Shown: positions 1 to 5,573 of the stretch, one piece after another
Layout of the letters: every line of letters starts with the position of its first letter
Position numbering within the stretch: position 1 is the first letter of the stretch
NCBI GenBank assembly: GCA_012842765.1
Contig: DUWJ01000227.1
Location: 1-5,651, forward strand
DNA: 5,651 nt
Origin: Bacillota bacterium
GTDB taxonomy: Bacteria > Bacillota > DTU025
Direction: 5' to 3'
Notes under the pieces: model-generated
The model's input: the letters and a program-made list of their open reading frames with translations, nothing else
What the model was told of the DNA's origin: nothing
The model's database searches: none
Program-made: the position numbers and the translations under genes

Positions 1-1
1 A

Positions 2-214
2 TCGGTCTTGATGACCAAGGATAAACAGAAAGCCCAGGCGGAAAAGGCGAATTACGATAACGCCGGCAAAACTCTGACTTTGCAGGGTTCTGTTGCCATC
101 GAGGACGAGGGGAACAAGACCATAAAATGTGACAGGGCGATTCTCCACACTGATAAGGAACTGGTGGAAGCGGAAGGCAAGCCTGTAGAGATCACCTTTG
201 AGATCGAGGAGTAA
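2..214 (+). CDS. lptA: OstA/LptA-family protein, C-terminal end (5' end outside window)
   Basis: Seventy codons of an open frame run in from the left edge and stop at TAA 212-214, so the true start lies outside the window. The visible part alternates short beta-type segments with conserved turns: ANYDNAGKTLTLQGSVAIED, then KTIKCDRAILHT and ELVEAEG. This is the repeating pattern of the OstA/LptA/LptC beta-jellyroll fold, in which each strand pair carries a YD...TLTLxGxV type motif. LptA and LptC family proteins form the periplasmic bridge that passes lipopolysaccharide to the outer membrane. The LptB-like gene start at the right edge of the window supports an Lpt locus. LptA and LptC cannot be told apart from this fragment, so the symbol is tentative. 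No downstream gene follows closely; the next 588 bp lack a convincing gene. Confidence 0.72.
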   Translation, partial: SVLMTKDKQKAQAEKANYDNAGKTLTLQGSVAIEDEGNKTIKCDRAILHTDKELVEAEGKPVEITFEIEE

Positions 215-351
215 CGCATGTGGCTGGTCGTTGTTCCTGACCAAGACCGATGCTGGGTTTTTTAGGGGACCAAAATAAGAATGGAAGGCGTGACGCCACT
301 CGTCCCTTTCCATGTGAAGGTGTAGTCAGTAGTCGAGTGAAGATCGGGTAT

Positions 352-388
352 GAAGGAGGGCCGCAAAGCGGCCCTCCTTCCCGCGTTT
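352..388 (+). terminator. Perfect 13-bp hairpin, possible rho-independent terminator
   Basis: GAAGGAGGGCCGC (352-364) pairs perfectly with GCGGCCCTCCTTC (368-380) around an AAA loop. A four-T tract follows at 385-388 after CCGCG. The stem is very stable and lies 138 bp after the stop of the OstA-like gene, which suits a transcription end. The T tract is short and set back from the stem, so termination may be inefficient, or the hairpin may serve another role such as blocking 3' exonuclease decay. On the - strand no T tract follows the stem. Confidence 0.55.
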
Positions 389-517
389 TCGCCCGGCATA
401 TTTGTTGATCAAAGAAGTCCTGGATTGCCCGTACCCAAAGATGTTTACGTGTGAACATAGCGAAATCGAACCGGGATTGGCTTGTCAGCTGGATAACCTG
501 GGAGGTTGGTGGGACTG

Positions 518-610
518 CTTTTAGGGAGTGAGGTCTAAAAGTAGAGCCGTGTACGAGGTCGGTACGCACGGTTCTGTGAGAGGGTGATGCTCCCGATTAT
601 CCCTATCGAG
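518..610 (+). ncRNA. Group II intron 3' end: reduced domain IV, domain V, domain VI (remnant)
   Basis: Three hairpins follow each other in the order expected at a group II intron 3' end. First, CTTTTAG (518-524) pairs with CTAAAAG (535-541), like a domain IV stem with no open reading frame. Two bases later, GAGCCGTG (544-551) pairs with CACGGTTC (567-574). It carries the AGC triad at 545-547, a two-base CG bulge at 565-566 and a short upper stem TAC/GTA, which is the catalytic domain V pattern, at 31 rather than the usual 34 nt. Third, GAGAGGG (578-584) pairs with CCCTATC (601-607), leaving A605 opposite G580 as a candidate branch-point adenosine of domain VI. The 3' splice site is probably near 610 but is uncertain. 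No reverse transcriptase gene and no clear domain I were found, so this is probably a truncated, immobile copy. Confidence 0.68.
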
Positions 611-767
611 CTCGCCAAAAGCTGCTGTAGAATCCACAGGTTACTGATGAACGCCCCTGAAGCGGGATTCACTGGAGCTTTCAGTGCCCGTAGTTCAGCT
701 GGCTATGTCATTTGCGGCCACATGGAAGACATTACATGGCAAAAGAGAGGTGCAAAGTGGGCACACA

Positions 768-776
768 TGCTATAAT
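768..776 (+). promoter_or_regulatory. Extended -10 promoter (TGCTATAAT)
   Basis: TATAAT at 771-776 is preceded by TG at 768-769 with one base between, the extended -10 pattern of vegetative sigma-factor promoters. No good -35 hexamer is seen at the usual distance, which an extended -10 can tolerate. The expected transcription start is about 782-784, some 20 bases before the ATG at 803. It would drive the membrane protein, the ATPase and probably the LpxB-like gene. Confidence 0.62.
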
Positions 777-787
777 GTCGAGTGAAT

Positions 788-795
788 GGGGGGGG
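788..795 (+). promoter_or_regulatory. G8 tract acting as ribosome-binding site for the ATG at 803
   Basis: Eight consecutive G residues end 7 bases before ATG 803 and can pair, with one G-U wobble, to the CCUCC of 16S rRNA. The in-frame GTG at 782 has no ribosome-binding site. It would also sit at the predicted transcription start with no leader, so ATG 803 is preferred. A run of eight G is prone to slippage in replication. Confidence 0.5.
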
Positions 796-802
796 TAGCT
801 GC

Positions 803-3214
803 ATGTACGCCCTTGTGCGCGGTGGGTTCATACTGGACGTTGCCGCGGTGCTTCTAGTCACAATCATACTAGGATCGTTTGTAGCGGCAGGAATTGCGTC
901 CGCTGCCGATGATTTCTTTGTTCATACAGTATCAGATGTAGTAGGCGAATACGGCGAATACGATCTGATTGTCCACGTGAGGACTGAGTCCAGACGCGAG
1001 GCTTTGCGCGCGCTCAGGGCGACACTGCGCGCGAAGCTCCCGGGGGCCCGAGTCAAAGAGAGCGCCACCGTCTTGTCGGTGTCGAACTTCCTTGTGTCGT
1101 TGCCGAAAAAGGACGAGGAATCAGTGACAGCTTTGGTGCAGGGGGTGTCCGGCATTCCGGGGTTTGCCGGGTATACGTTCTTGCTCGAGCCTAAGGTGAC
1201 CGTGAGTGGTGTCGGTTCGAAGACAGCGCCGATTGTTCAGGATAAGTTGACGCGGCTGGATGGAGTGGAGTTTGCTTTGCGCGACGGCGGAGATATTCAT
1301 CTCATATGTGAGTCGCCGGAGAGTGTGAAATCTGTGGCGCAGGCGGCCGAGGCAATCCTCGGGCGCTACCAGGTGGTCGATATTAGGTTTGCGCCGAGCG
1401 CACTGGCTTCGGAAGGTGCTTTCCGGGGCCGACTTGTGCAACGCGTAGCTGCCGGGTTGGCAGGCGGGGATGTGAAGGGCCAGGTTGTGCGCGACGTGAC
1501 GCCGCGGGGACAGGCCGACGAGGCCCAGGTGTTGGCTGGGGCTATGGTGAAGATGAAAGCATTCCTGGAGGCCTGGGCGCCGCAAGCTTCTATACGACTG
1601 GACGAGGGAAAGGTCAACCCTGTGCACACTGGGGCGGATACGGGGTTTTCAGGCCTGGATACAGGAGATTCTGTTGTCTTGTCTGTGGAGGATAAGCCCG
1701 TTGGATCGTTGCCGGCGCCTGAAGATATGGTGGTGTCTGTGACTGATGTCGACGGAGATAAGGCCCGCGGAATAATAGTCGATGGGGCAAAAGAGCCCAA
1801 AGACCAGTCGGCGCAGGTTCTTTCAGCATATCTGCTGGAAGACGGTGTTGTTTCAGGCCGTGTGGGAAGCGCTACTACAAGTCGGCCCCAGGAGGACCTG
1901 TCCCGTTCACTATCGGAGGCGGAAGAGGCACTGGCACAGTACGATGCAGGGATTGCGGATGCTATGAGGGCCGCGAAGATTGGAGAGGAAGCTTTGGAAT
2001 CATACGAGCGGGCCATAGACTCTCTCATTTATCTCCAAAGGGCCCTGGAGAGCATTGGCGTGGATGGCGAAGCGGACATCATGCCCATCGACGATGAGGC
2101 GGTGAGCGCGCTGCTCCATATGACTGAAGAGGCGTTGGAGGCGATAGAAGCTCTGCGCTCCACGGCTGACGTTGTTGTAATGTTCTCAGGAAGTTATGAC
2201 TCGCTCCTTGCCGATCTCGAGCTGTGGCAGGCCAGGCTGGAGTCGTTCGCTCAGAAACTGGAGACGATACAGTCGGCTGCAACCGGCGCGGGCCAGGTGG
2301 CGGAGATGCTCAGAGATATGTCGTCTGCGGCGTCAGGAATCCTATCTACTTTGCATCAGCTGGATCCTGCCTCTCTGCACGAGAACATCGAAGCTGCGAA
2401 AGTAAAGCTTGCTCAGATGTCGGAGGTGGATGTGGACGGCATTGCAGAGCAGGTAAGGGAGGTGAAATCCGCGCTTCCTAAGTTCGATGGGGATGAGATC
2501 GTCAGTTCTATCGGGGCCATCAACAAGCTTGTCGGGGATCAACAGGGCTCTTCCGACAAGGTTCAACTGCTGATTGAGTCGGGGCTGACTCCTGATGAGC
2601 TAGCAACAGCCGTCGAGGAGGTGGCCGGGAAGGATGTGCTGGCAGTTTACACTATACCTGCGGGGATAGTTCAACCAGGGGTGCGCAGTGAGGTTCAGAA
2701 CCTGCTGAGGTCAGTAAAGAGCACCATATCCGGGTTGGCTGCCTGCGGAATCGTTGCTGTCTCGCTCATGGTGGACCATTCTACTGTGATTGCGGGCGCT
2801 ATCGGTCTCGAAAGGAGAAGGCAGGGCGTGCTGCGTCCGGGTTTTGAGGAGTATCTTTACGGGGCTTTGGCGGGAGCGATCAGCCTTTATGCTATTGGCA
2901 CAATTACCGGGTCAACGCTGGGGTCTGCAGGGGGCCCGCTATTTGCCGCGATCGGAGGCCTCTTGGGACTTGTGGGCGCCGGAGTTTCGCTCAAAATGTC
3001 GCCGGTCGACCTCGATGAGGTCGAGGCCTCTATTGCGTTTGGTATGACGGGAACGCAGATCATGAGGGAGATAATTATACCCTCCGGAAAGCCCGGGATT
3101 CTGTCCTTCATCAACCGGCCTCACGTGGTCTTCGACGGCATTGATCATGTGTCTGCCGATAGAAAAGATCGTCGGGAAGGAGGTTCAACTAGGTGCTCGC
3201 AATGCGCGATGTGA
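803..3214 (+). CDS. Large ABC-type membrane protein: one N-terminal helix, long coiled-coil extracytoplasmic region, three C-terminal helices, EAA-like loop
   Basis: This 803-residue protein is not one I recognise by name. A hydrophobic helix (about 8-33) is followed by a roughly 600-residue soluble part. Its first portion has two beta-alpha-beta stretches (about 53-90 and 163-197). The region 364-573 is rich in Ala, Glu and Leu and should form long helices or coiled coils. Hydrophobic segments follow at about 641-661, 683-701 and 706-729, and the RRR at 671-673 fits a cytoplasmic loop. This topology recalls FtsX/MacB permeases. After the last helix comes EAS-x3-G-x9-I-x-I-P (741-760), matching the spacing of the EAA loop by which importer permeases contact their ATPase. 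No membrane helix follows it, unlike ordinary EAA permeases. The ATPase gene overlaps its 3' end by 22 bp, so the two products probably form one complex. The start is ATG 803; a GTG at 782 would add seven residues. Substrate unknown. Confidence 0.7.
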   Translation: MYALVRGGFILDVAAVLLVTIILGSFVAAGIASAADDFFVHTVSDVVGEYGEYDLIVHVRTESRREALRALRATLRAKLPGARVKESATVLSVSNFLVSLPKKDEESVTALVQGVSGIPGFAGYTFLLEPKVTVSGVGSKTAPIVQDKLTRLDGVEFALRDGGDIHLICESPESVKSVAQAAEAILGRYQVVDIRFAPSALASEGAFRGRLVQRVAAGLAGGDVKGQVVRDVTPRGQADEAQVLAGAMVKMKAFLEAWAPQASIRLDEGKVNPVHTGADTGFSGLDTGDSVVLSVEDKPVGSLPAPEDMVVSVTDVDGDKARGIIVDGAKEPKDQSAQVLSAYLLEDGVVSGRVGSATTSRPQEDLSRSLSEAEEALAQYDAGIADAMRAAKIGEEALESYERAIDSLIYLQRALESIGVDGEADIMPIDDEAVSALLHMTEEALEAIEALRSTADVVVMFSGSYDSLLADLELWQARLESFAQKLETIQSAATGAGQVAEMLRDMSSAASGILSTLHQLDPASLHENIEAAKVKLAQMSEVDVDGIAEQVREVKSALPKFDGDEIVSSIGAINKLVGDQQGSSDKVQLLIESGLTPDELATAVEEVAGKDVLAVYTIPAGIVQPGVRSEVQNLLRSVKSTISGLAACGIVAVSLMVDHSTVIAGAIGLERRRQGVLRPGFEEYLYGALAGAISLYAIGTITGSTLGSAGGPLFAAIGGLLGLVGAGVSLKMSPVDLDEVEASIAFGMTGTQIMREIIIPSGKPGILSFINRPHVVFDGIDHVSADRKDRREGGSTRCSQCAM
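3177..3184 (+). promoter_or_regulatory. Ribosome-binding site AAGGAGGT inside the upstream gene
   Basis: A near-perfect anti-16S sequence ends 8 bases before GTG 3193 and fixes that codon as the ATPase start. The ATG at 3202 would be 17 bases away, which is too far. The site lies within the last codons of the membrane-protein gene, which suggests translational coupling. Confidence 0.8.
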
Positions 3215-3957
3215 AAAAGGCGTACGGATCGCGCCAGGCGCTTTCAGGGTTCGATCTCGACGTACACGAGGGCGAGACTGTAGTTATCATGGGGCCGTCG
3301 GGATGCGGCAAGTCTACAGCCCTACGGTGCATTATCAGGCTGACAGAGCCCGACTCCGGGTCAATACTGTGGCGGGGCCGGTCGGTTTTGGGTATGTCTT
3401 CTGATGAGCTGAGATCGTACAGACGCAGGACAGGCTTTGTGTTCCAGCGTTCGAATCTCGTGTCGCGCCTGAGCGTCCTCGAAAATGCCATGCTGCCCGG
3501 TGTAATGGCAGGGGTCTCCATTGATGAGGCTAAACGGCTTGCATACGGCGCTTTGGAGAAGGTGGGGATTGAGCGTCTGGCGGCAGCATATCCACCGAAT
3601 CTGTCAGGCGGTGAGATGCAAAGGGCAGCGATAGCTCGCGCCATTGCCCAAGAGCCTGAACTCCTGCTTTGGGATGAGCCTACGGCCTCGCTCGACCCTA
3701 TCCTCGTGGTGGACGTGCTCAAGCTGATAGAGTCACTTGCCCGTTCGCTCGGATCCACCATGATAATAGTCACTCACGAGGTCCAGTTCGCCCTGCGCGT
3801 TGCGGACAAAGTTGTGCTCGTGTCCGATGGAGCGGTCGTGGACGAAGGTAAACCTGAGGATGTGTTGCTCACGCCGGGCTCGGATTTGGCCCGTCAGTAT
3901 TCGGAGTCTTTGTCATATTTCGCAGGCCATCGGGAGGAGAAGGAGGTGGGCCTGTAG
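3193..3957 (+). CDS. ABC transporter ATP-binding protein (polar amino-acid/methionine importer type)
   Basis: This is a complete 254-residue nucleotide-binding subunit that would hydrolyse ATP on the cytoplasmic side of the membrane. All motifs are intact and in order: Walker A GPSGCGKST (34-42), Q-loop GFVFQ (81-85), signature LSGGE (137-141), Walker B LLLWDEP (157-163), D-loop SLD (166-168) and the switch histidine in THE (195). The motif wording and length resemble the GlnQ/MetN/LolD-like ATPases that work with separate permease subunits. It starts with GTG, set by the AAGGAGGT site, inside the 3' end of the membrane-protein gene, so that protein is the obvious partner. No substrate-binding protein or second permease is nearby, so classical amino-acid import is not supported. 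An envelope-linked role is inferred from the LpxB-like and Lpt neighbours. ABC ATPase identity is secure; substrate is not known. Confidence 0.93.
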   Translation: MLAMRDVKKAYGSRQALSGFDLDVHEGETVVIMGPSGCGKSTALRCIIRLTEPDSGSILWRGRSVLGMSSDELRSYRRRTGFVFQRSNLVSRLSVLENAMLPGVMAGVSIDEAKRLAYGALEKVGIERLAAAYPPNLSGGEMQRAAIARAIAQEPELLLWDEPTASLDPILVVDVLKLIESLARSLGSTMIIVTHEVQFALRVADKVVLVSDGAVVDEGKPEDVLLTPGSDLARQYSESLSYFAGHREEKEVGL

Positions 3958-3980
3958 AAACCCGATATGCTCAGTAGACA

Positions 3981-4007
3981 CTTGACGAGCAGCATTTCTG
4001 CTGCAAG
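3981..4007 (+). other. Hairpin in the leader before the LpxB-like gene
   Basis: GCAGCA (3989-3994) pairs with TGCTGC (3999-4004) around TTTC, and CTT (3981-3983) can add an outer pairing with AAG (4005-4007). The stem ends four bases before the ribosome-binding site of the next gene. It could affect translation or mRNA processing between the ATPase and glycosyltransferase genes. There is no T tract, so it is not a terminator. Confidence 0.4.
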
Positions 4008-4008
4008 T

Positions 4009-4015
4009 GGGGTGG
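4009..4015 (+). promoter_or_regulatory. Ribosome-binding site GGGGTGG deciding a TTG start
   Basis: GGGGTGG ends 6 bases before TTG 4022. The in-frame alternative GTG 4007 overlaps this site and has no purine-rich site of its own upstream. TTG 4022 also gives a protein that begins directly with a beta strand (MDIVLVSS), as expected for a Rossmann-like glycosyltransferase. Confidence 0.55.
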
Positions 4016-4021
4016 TTAAAT

Positions 4022-5287
4022 TTGGACATAGTGCTGGTCTCCAGCTCTCCAGAGGAAGTTCATGGGCTTGCGAGGCCCGTCGCTGAAAAGGCTCTGTCAA
4101 TGCTGCCGGCGGCTGATATATGGATGTTTGTCTCCCCGGGAGGCTATGCCAGTGGACGAGAGGCTAAAGTCGCTTCTACCTACCCAGGAGTGAGGAGGGC
4201 GGTGTCTGTCCGCGAGTTCCTTGCCTTTCTGGCATTTGGCAAGAGACCATCGGGTTTTGCCAATTCGGGATCGGGCATTGTGATTCATTTGGGCGGGAAC
4301 CTTTGGTGCTCGGTTCTCCTAAGCCGACGATTGCGTTACCCACTTGTTGTGTATACAGACAGGACGATCTTGGGCGCCAAGACTGTTTCTGCATTTCTTG
4401 TAGAGGACGAGAGGATTCAGGCCTCGCTGATTGCGAAAGGTGTCCCCGCCGAGCGCGTCAGACTTATCGGAAACCTCATGGTGGACGGCGTTCGCGCCGG
4501 AATGGACCGTGACCAGGCAAGGGCGTATCTGGGGGTTGCGAACGGCGAGAGGTTAGTGCTGCTGTTCCCTGGAACTAGGGTTCAGGAGGCTGCGGTAATG
4601 GCCCCGTTTCTATTTCGCGCAGTGGAGCTCCTTGCCAGGGTGGAGCGGGACTTGAAATTCGTCCTCTGTCTTTCTCCTTTCATCGGCACTGCTTCTTTGG
4701 ATTCAATCTTCTCCTATTCCAAGCACAGGGGCAAGATAGATGGCTCAAGCGCTATCCTCCAGAAGAGCGCAGGGCCCCTCGAGGCTGTTACCGCTGGGGG
4801 AGTGCATGTACGAATAGAGACTATGAAGCGGTACGAGGCCATGATGGCGGCTGATATCGCGATATGCACTCCTGGTCCTATCTGTTCGGAGCTGGCATTC
4901 TTGGGTATTCCTTATGTGGCTGCGGTGCCGCTCAATGTGCCTACTGCTGTGCCTTTTCCCGGTGTTTCCCCATTTCTCTGCTCACTTCCGTTCGTTGGGG
5001 AGCTCTTCCGAAAGCGCGCTGTGGAACAGGTGGAGGAATCCGGTAGGTTCCTGTCTGTCCCTAATGCCAGGGCAGAAAAGCTGGTAGCGCCGGAGGTTGT
5101 TGGACACTTGCGCGCGGAGGACGTGGTAATCCCGTGTGTCGAGCTTTTGGGTGACACTGCCCGTCGCGACAGAATATCTCGGGAGTTGCGCGAAGCCATG
5201 GGAGTGGCGGGAGCTGCGGAGATGGTCGTCAGGACAGCTATCGCGGCGAACAGGGGGACGCTTCAGGCTATTGAGAAGGGGCAATAA
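4022..5287 (+). CDS. LpxB-like glycosyltransferase (divergent lipid-A-disaccharide synthase relative)
   Basis: This 421-residue protein has the plan of the GT-B fold family that includes LpxB, the enzyme joining UDP-diacylglucosamine to lipid X to make the lipid A disaccharide at the inner membrane. Matching parts, by eye: RLIGNLMVDGV (148-158, LpxB has VGHPLVD), LLFPGTRVQE (180-189, LpxB has LLPGSRxxEI, whose Arg is catalytically important), and AADIAICTPGPICSELAFLG (276-295, LpxB has a sugar-nucleotide site of the form AxGTATLE). The N-terminal GEASGD signature of LpxB is absent, and the GID-P-DF segment holding a catalytic Asp appears as IHLGGNLW (about 88-95). At 421 residues it is longer than typical LpxB (about 380). 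A related but different glycosyl transfer is possible, as is a loss of activity. TTG start chosen as above. It lies 64 bp after the ATPase and probably shares its transcript. Confidence 0.75.
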   Translation: MDIVLVSSSPEEVHGLARPVAEKALSMLPAADIWMFVSPGGYASGREAKVASTYPGVRRAVSVREFLAFLAFGKRPSGFANSGSGIVIHLGGNLWCSVLLSRRLRYPLVVYTDRTILGAKTVSAFLVEDERIQASLIAKGVPAERVRLIGNLMVDGVRAGMDRDQARAYLGVANGERLVLLFPGTRVQEAAVMAPFLFRAVELLARVERDLKFVLCLSPFIGTASLDSIFSYSKHRGKIDGSSAILQKSAGPLEAVTAGGVHVRIETMKRYEAMMAADIAICTPGPICSELAFLGIPYVAAVPLNVPTAVPFPGVSPFLCSLPFVGELFRKRAVEQVEESGRFLSVPNARAEKLVAPEVVGHLRAEDVVIPCVELLGDTARRDRISRELREAMGVAGAAEMVVRTAIAANRGTLQAIEKGQ

Positions 5288-5300
5288 GAAAGCCTTTCGT

Positions 5301-5317
5301 AGCGGTCCACCGCTTTT
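5301..5317 (+). terminator. Weak terminator-like hairpin after the LpxB-like gene
   Basis: AGCGG (5301-5305) pairs with CCGCT (5310-5314, allowing a one-base offset) around a tiny loop, followed directly by TTT. It lies 14 bases past the TAA at 5285-5287. The stem is only about five pairs, so it could be a weak terminator or chance. Confidence 0.3.
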
Positions 5318-5520
5318 AGTTAGCTGTCCATGTTTTTGGCGAATGCCTTCAGCGGCTCCTGCAGTGGCTTTCATCTGCATACCAGCAATACCCGTCAAGG
5401 ATACAACCTTTCTTGTGCAGGTAGAAATGACGTCTGTGTCGAAAAAGACTATCAAGTGTAGTCGTGCATGTTTTCATGTTTGGGGCCGAATATTGGAACA
5501 AGTGGGTGCTTGCTGTCGTC

Positions 5521-5526
5521 TATAAT
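5521..5526 (+). promoter_or_regulatory. TATAAT -10 box before the LptB-like gene
   Basis: A perfect TATAAT lies 48 bases upstream of the proposed TTG start at 5574. No convincing -35 hexamer or extended TG was found at the right distance, so promoter function is plausible but unproven. It would let the LptB-like gene be expressed apart from the preceding genes. The rest of 5288-5573 shows no gene or repeat that I can support. Confidence 0.4.
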
Positions 5527-5560
5527 AGGTGGTGCCTGGCAAGATTGTATTTGCTTAGAT

Positions 5561-5566
5561 GAGGAG
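5561..5566 (+). promoter_or_regulatory. Ribosome-binding site GAGGAG for the LptB-like gene
   Basis: GAGGAG ends 7 bases before TTG 5574, which favours that codon. TTG 5577 (10 bases away) is the second choice; GTG 5583 (16 bases) is too far. Confidence 0.55.
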
Positions 5567-5573
5567 TGAGTTC

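Larger units (their letters stand above)
215..802 (+). other. Non-coding stretch with intron remnant, hairpin and promoter
   Basis: These 588 bases carry no recognisable complete gene on either strand. In order they hold: a 15-codon open frame with a good ribosome-binding site (206-265), a perfect 13-bp hairpin (352-380), a likely group II intron 3' end (about 518-610), and an extended -10 promoter (768-776) serving the downstream genes. Open frames inside it (for example + strand 584-775 and - strand 192-569) show no recognisable protein features, and the first starts inside the predicted intron RNA. The segment from about 390 to 515 may be more intron RNA but was not assigned to domains. 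Confidence 0.6.

Noticed and set aside
1..251. Inverted repeat ATCGGTCTTG (1-10) and CAAGACCGAT (242-251).
   Set aside because: Only ten bases, one arm lies inside coding sequence at the window edge; no other sign of a mobile element end.
192..569. 125-codon - strand open frame.
   Set aside because: It runs antisense through the hairpin and intron domain V, and its predicted protein has no recognisable motif.
686..702. GCCCGTAGTTCAGCTGG resembles the 5' part of a tRNA (acceptor end and D arm).
   Set aside because: The D stem does not close, and no anticodon arm, T arm or matching acceptor strand follows; at most a chance match or tiny tRNA fragment.
584..775. 63-codon + strand open frame between intron and promoter.
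   Set aside because: It starts inside the predicted domain VI RNA, has no recognisable protein pattern and runs through the promoter.
1366..2028. Long - strand open frame (220 codons) inside the membrane-protein gene.
   Set aside because: Serine/proline/threonine-rich shadow of the + strand gene, without a ribosome-binding site or known motif.
3982..3987. TTGACG as a -35 box for the LpxB-like gene.
   Set aside because: No -10 hexamer at 16-18 bases; the nearest AT-rich hexamer is about 28 bases on.
4982..5455. 157-codon - strand open frame overlapping the end of the LpxB-like gene.
   Set aside because: Mostly antisense to a well-supported gene; the part in the gap shows no recognisable protein family.
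5440..5462. Possible - strand terminator: five-pair stem GACTA/TAGTC followed by TTTTT.
   Set aside because: Short, AT-rich stem and no gene on the - strand that it could serve.
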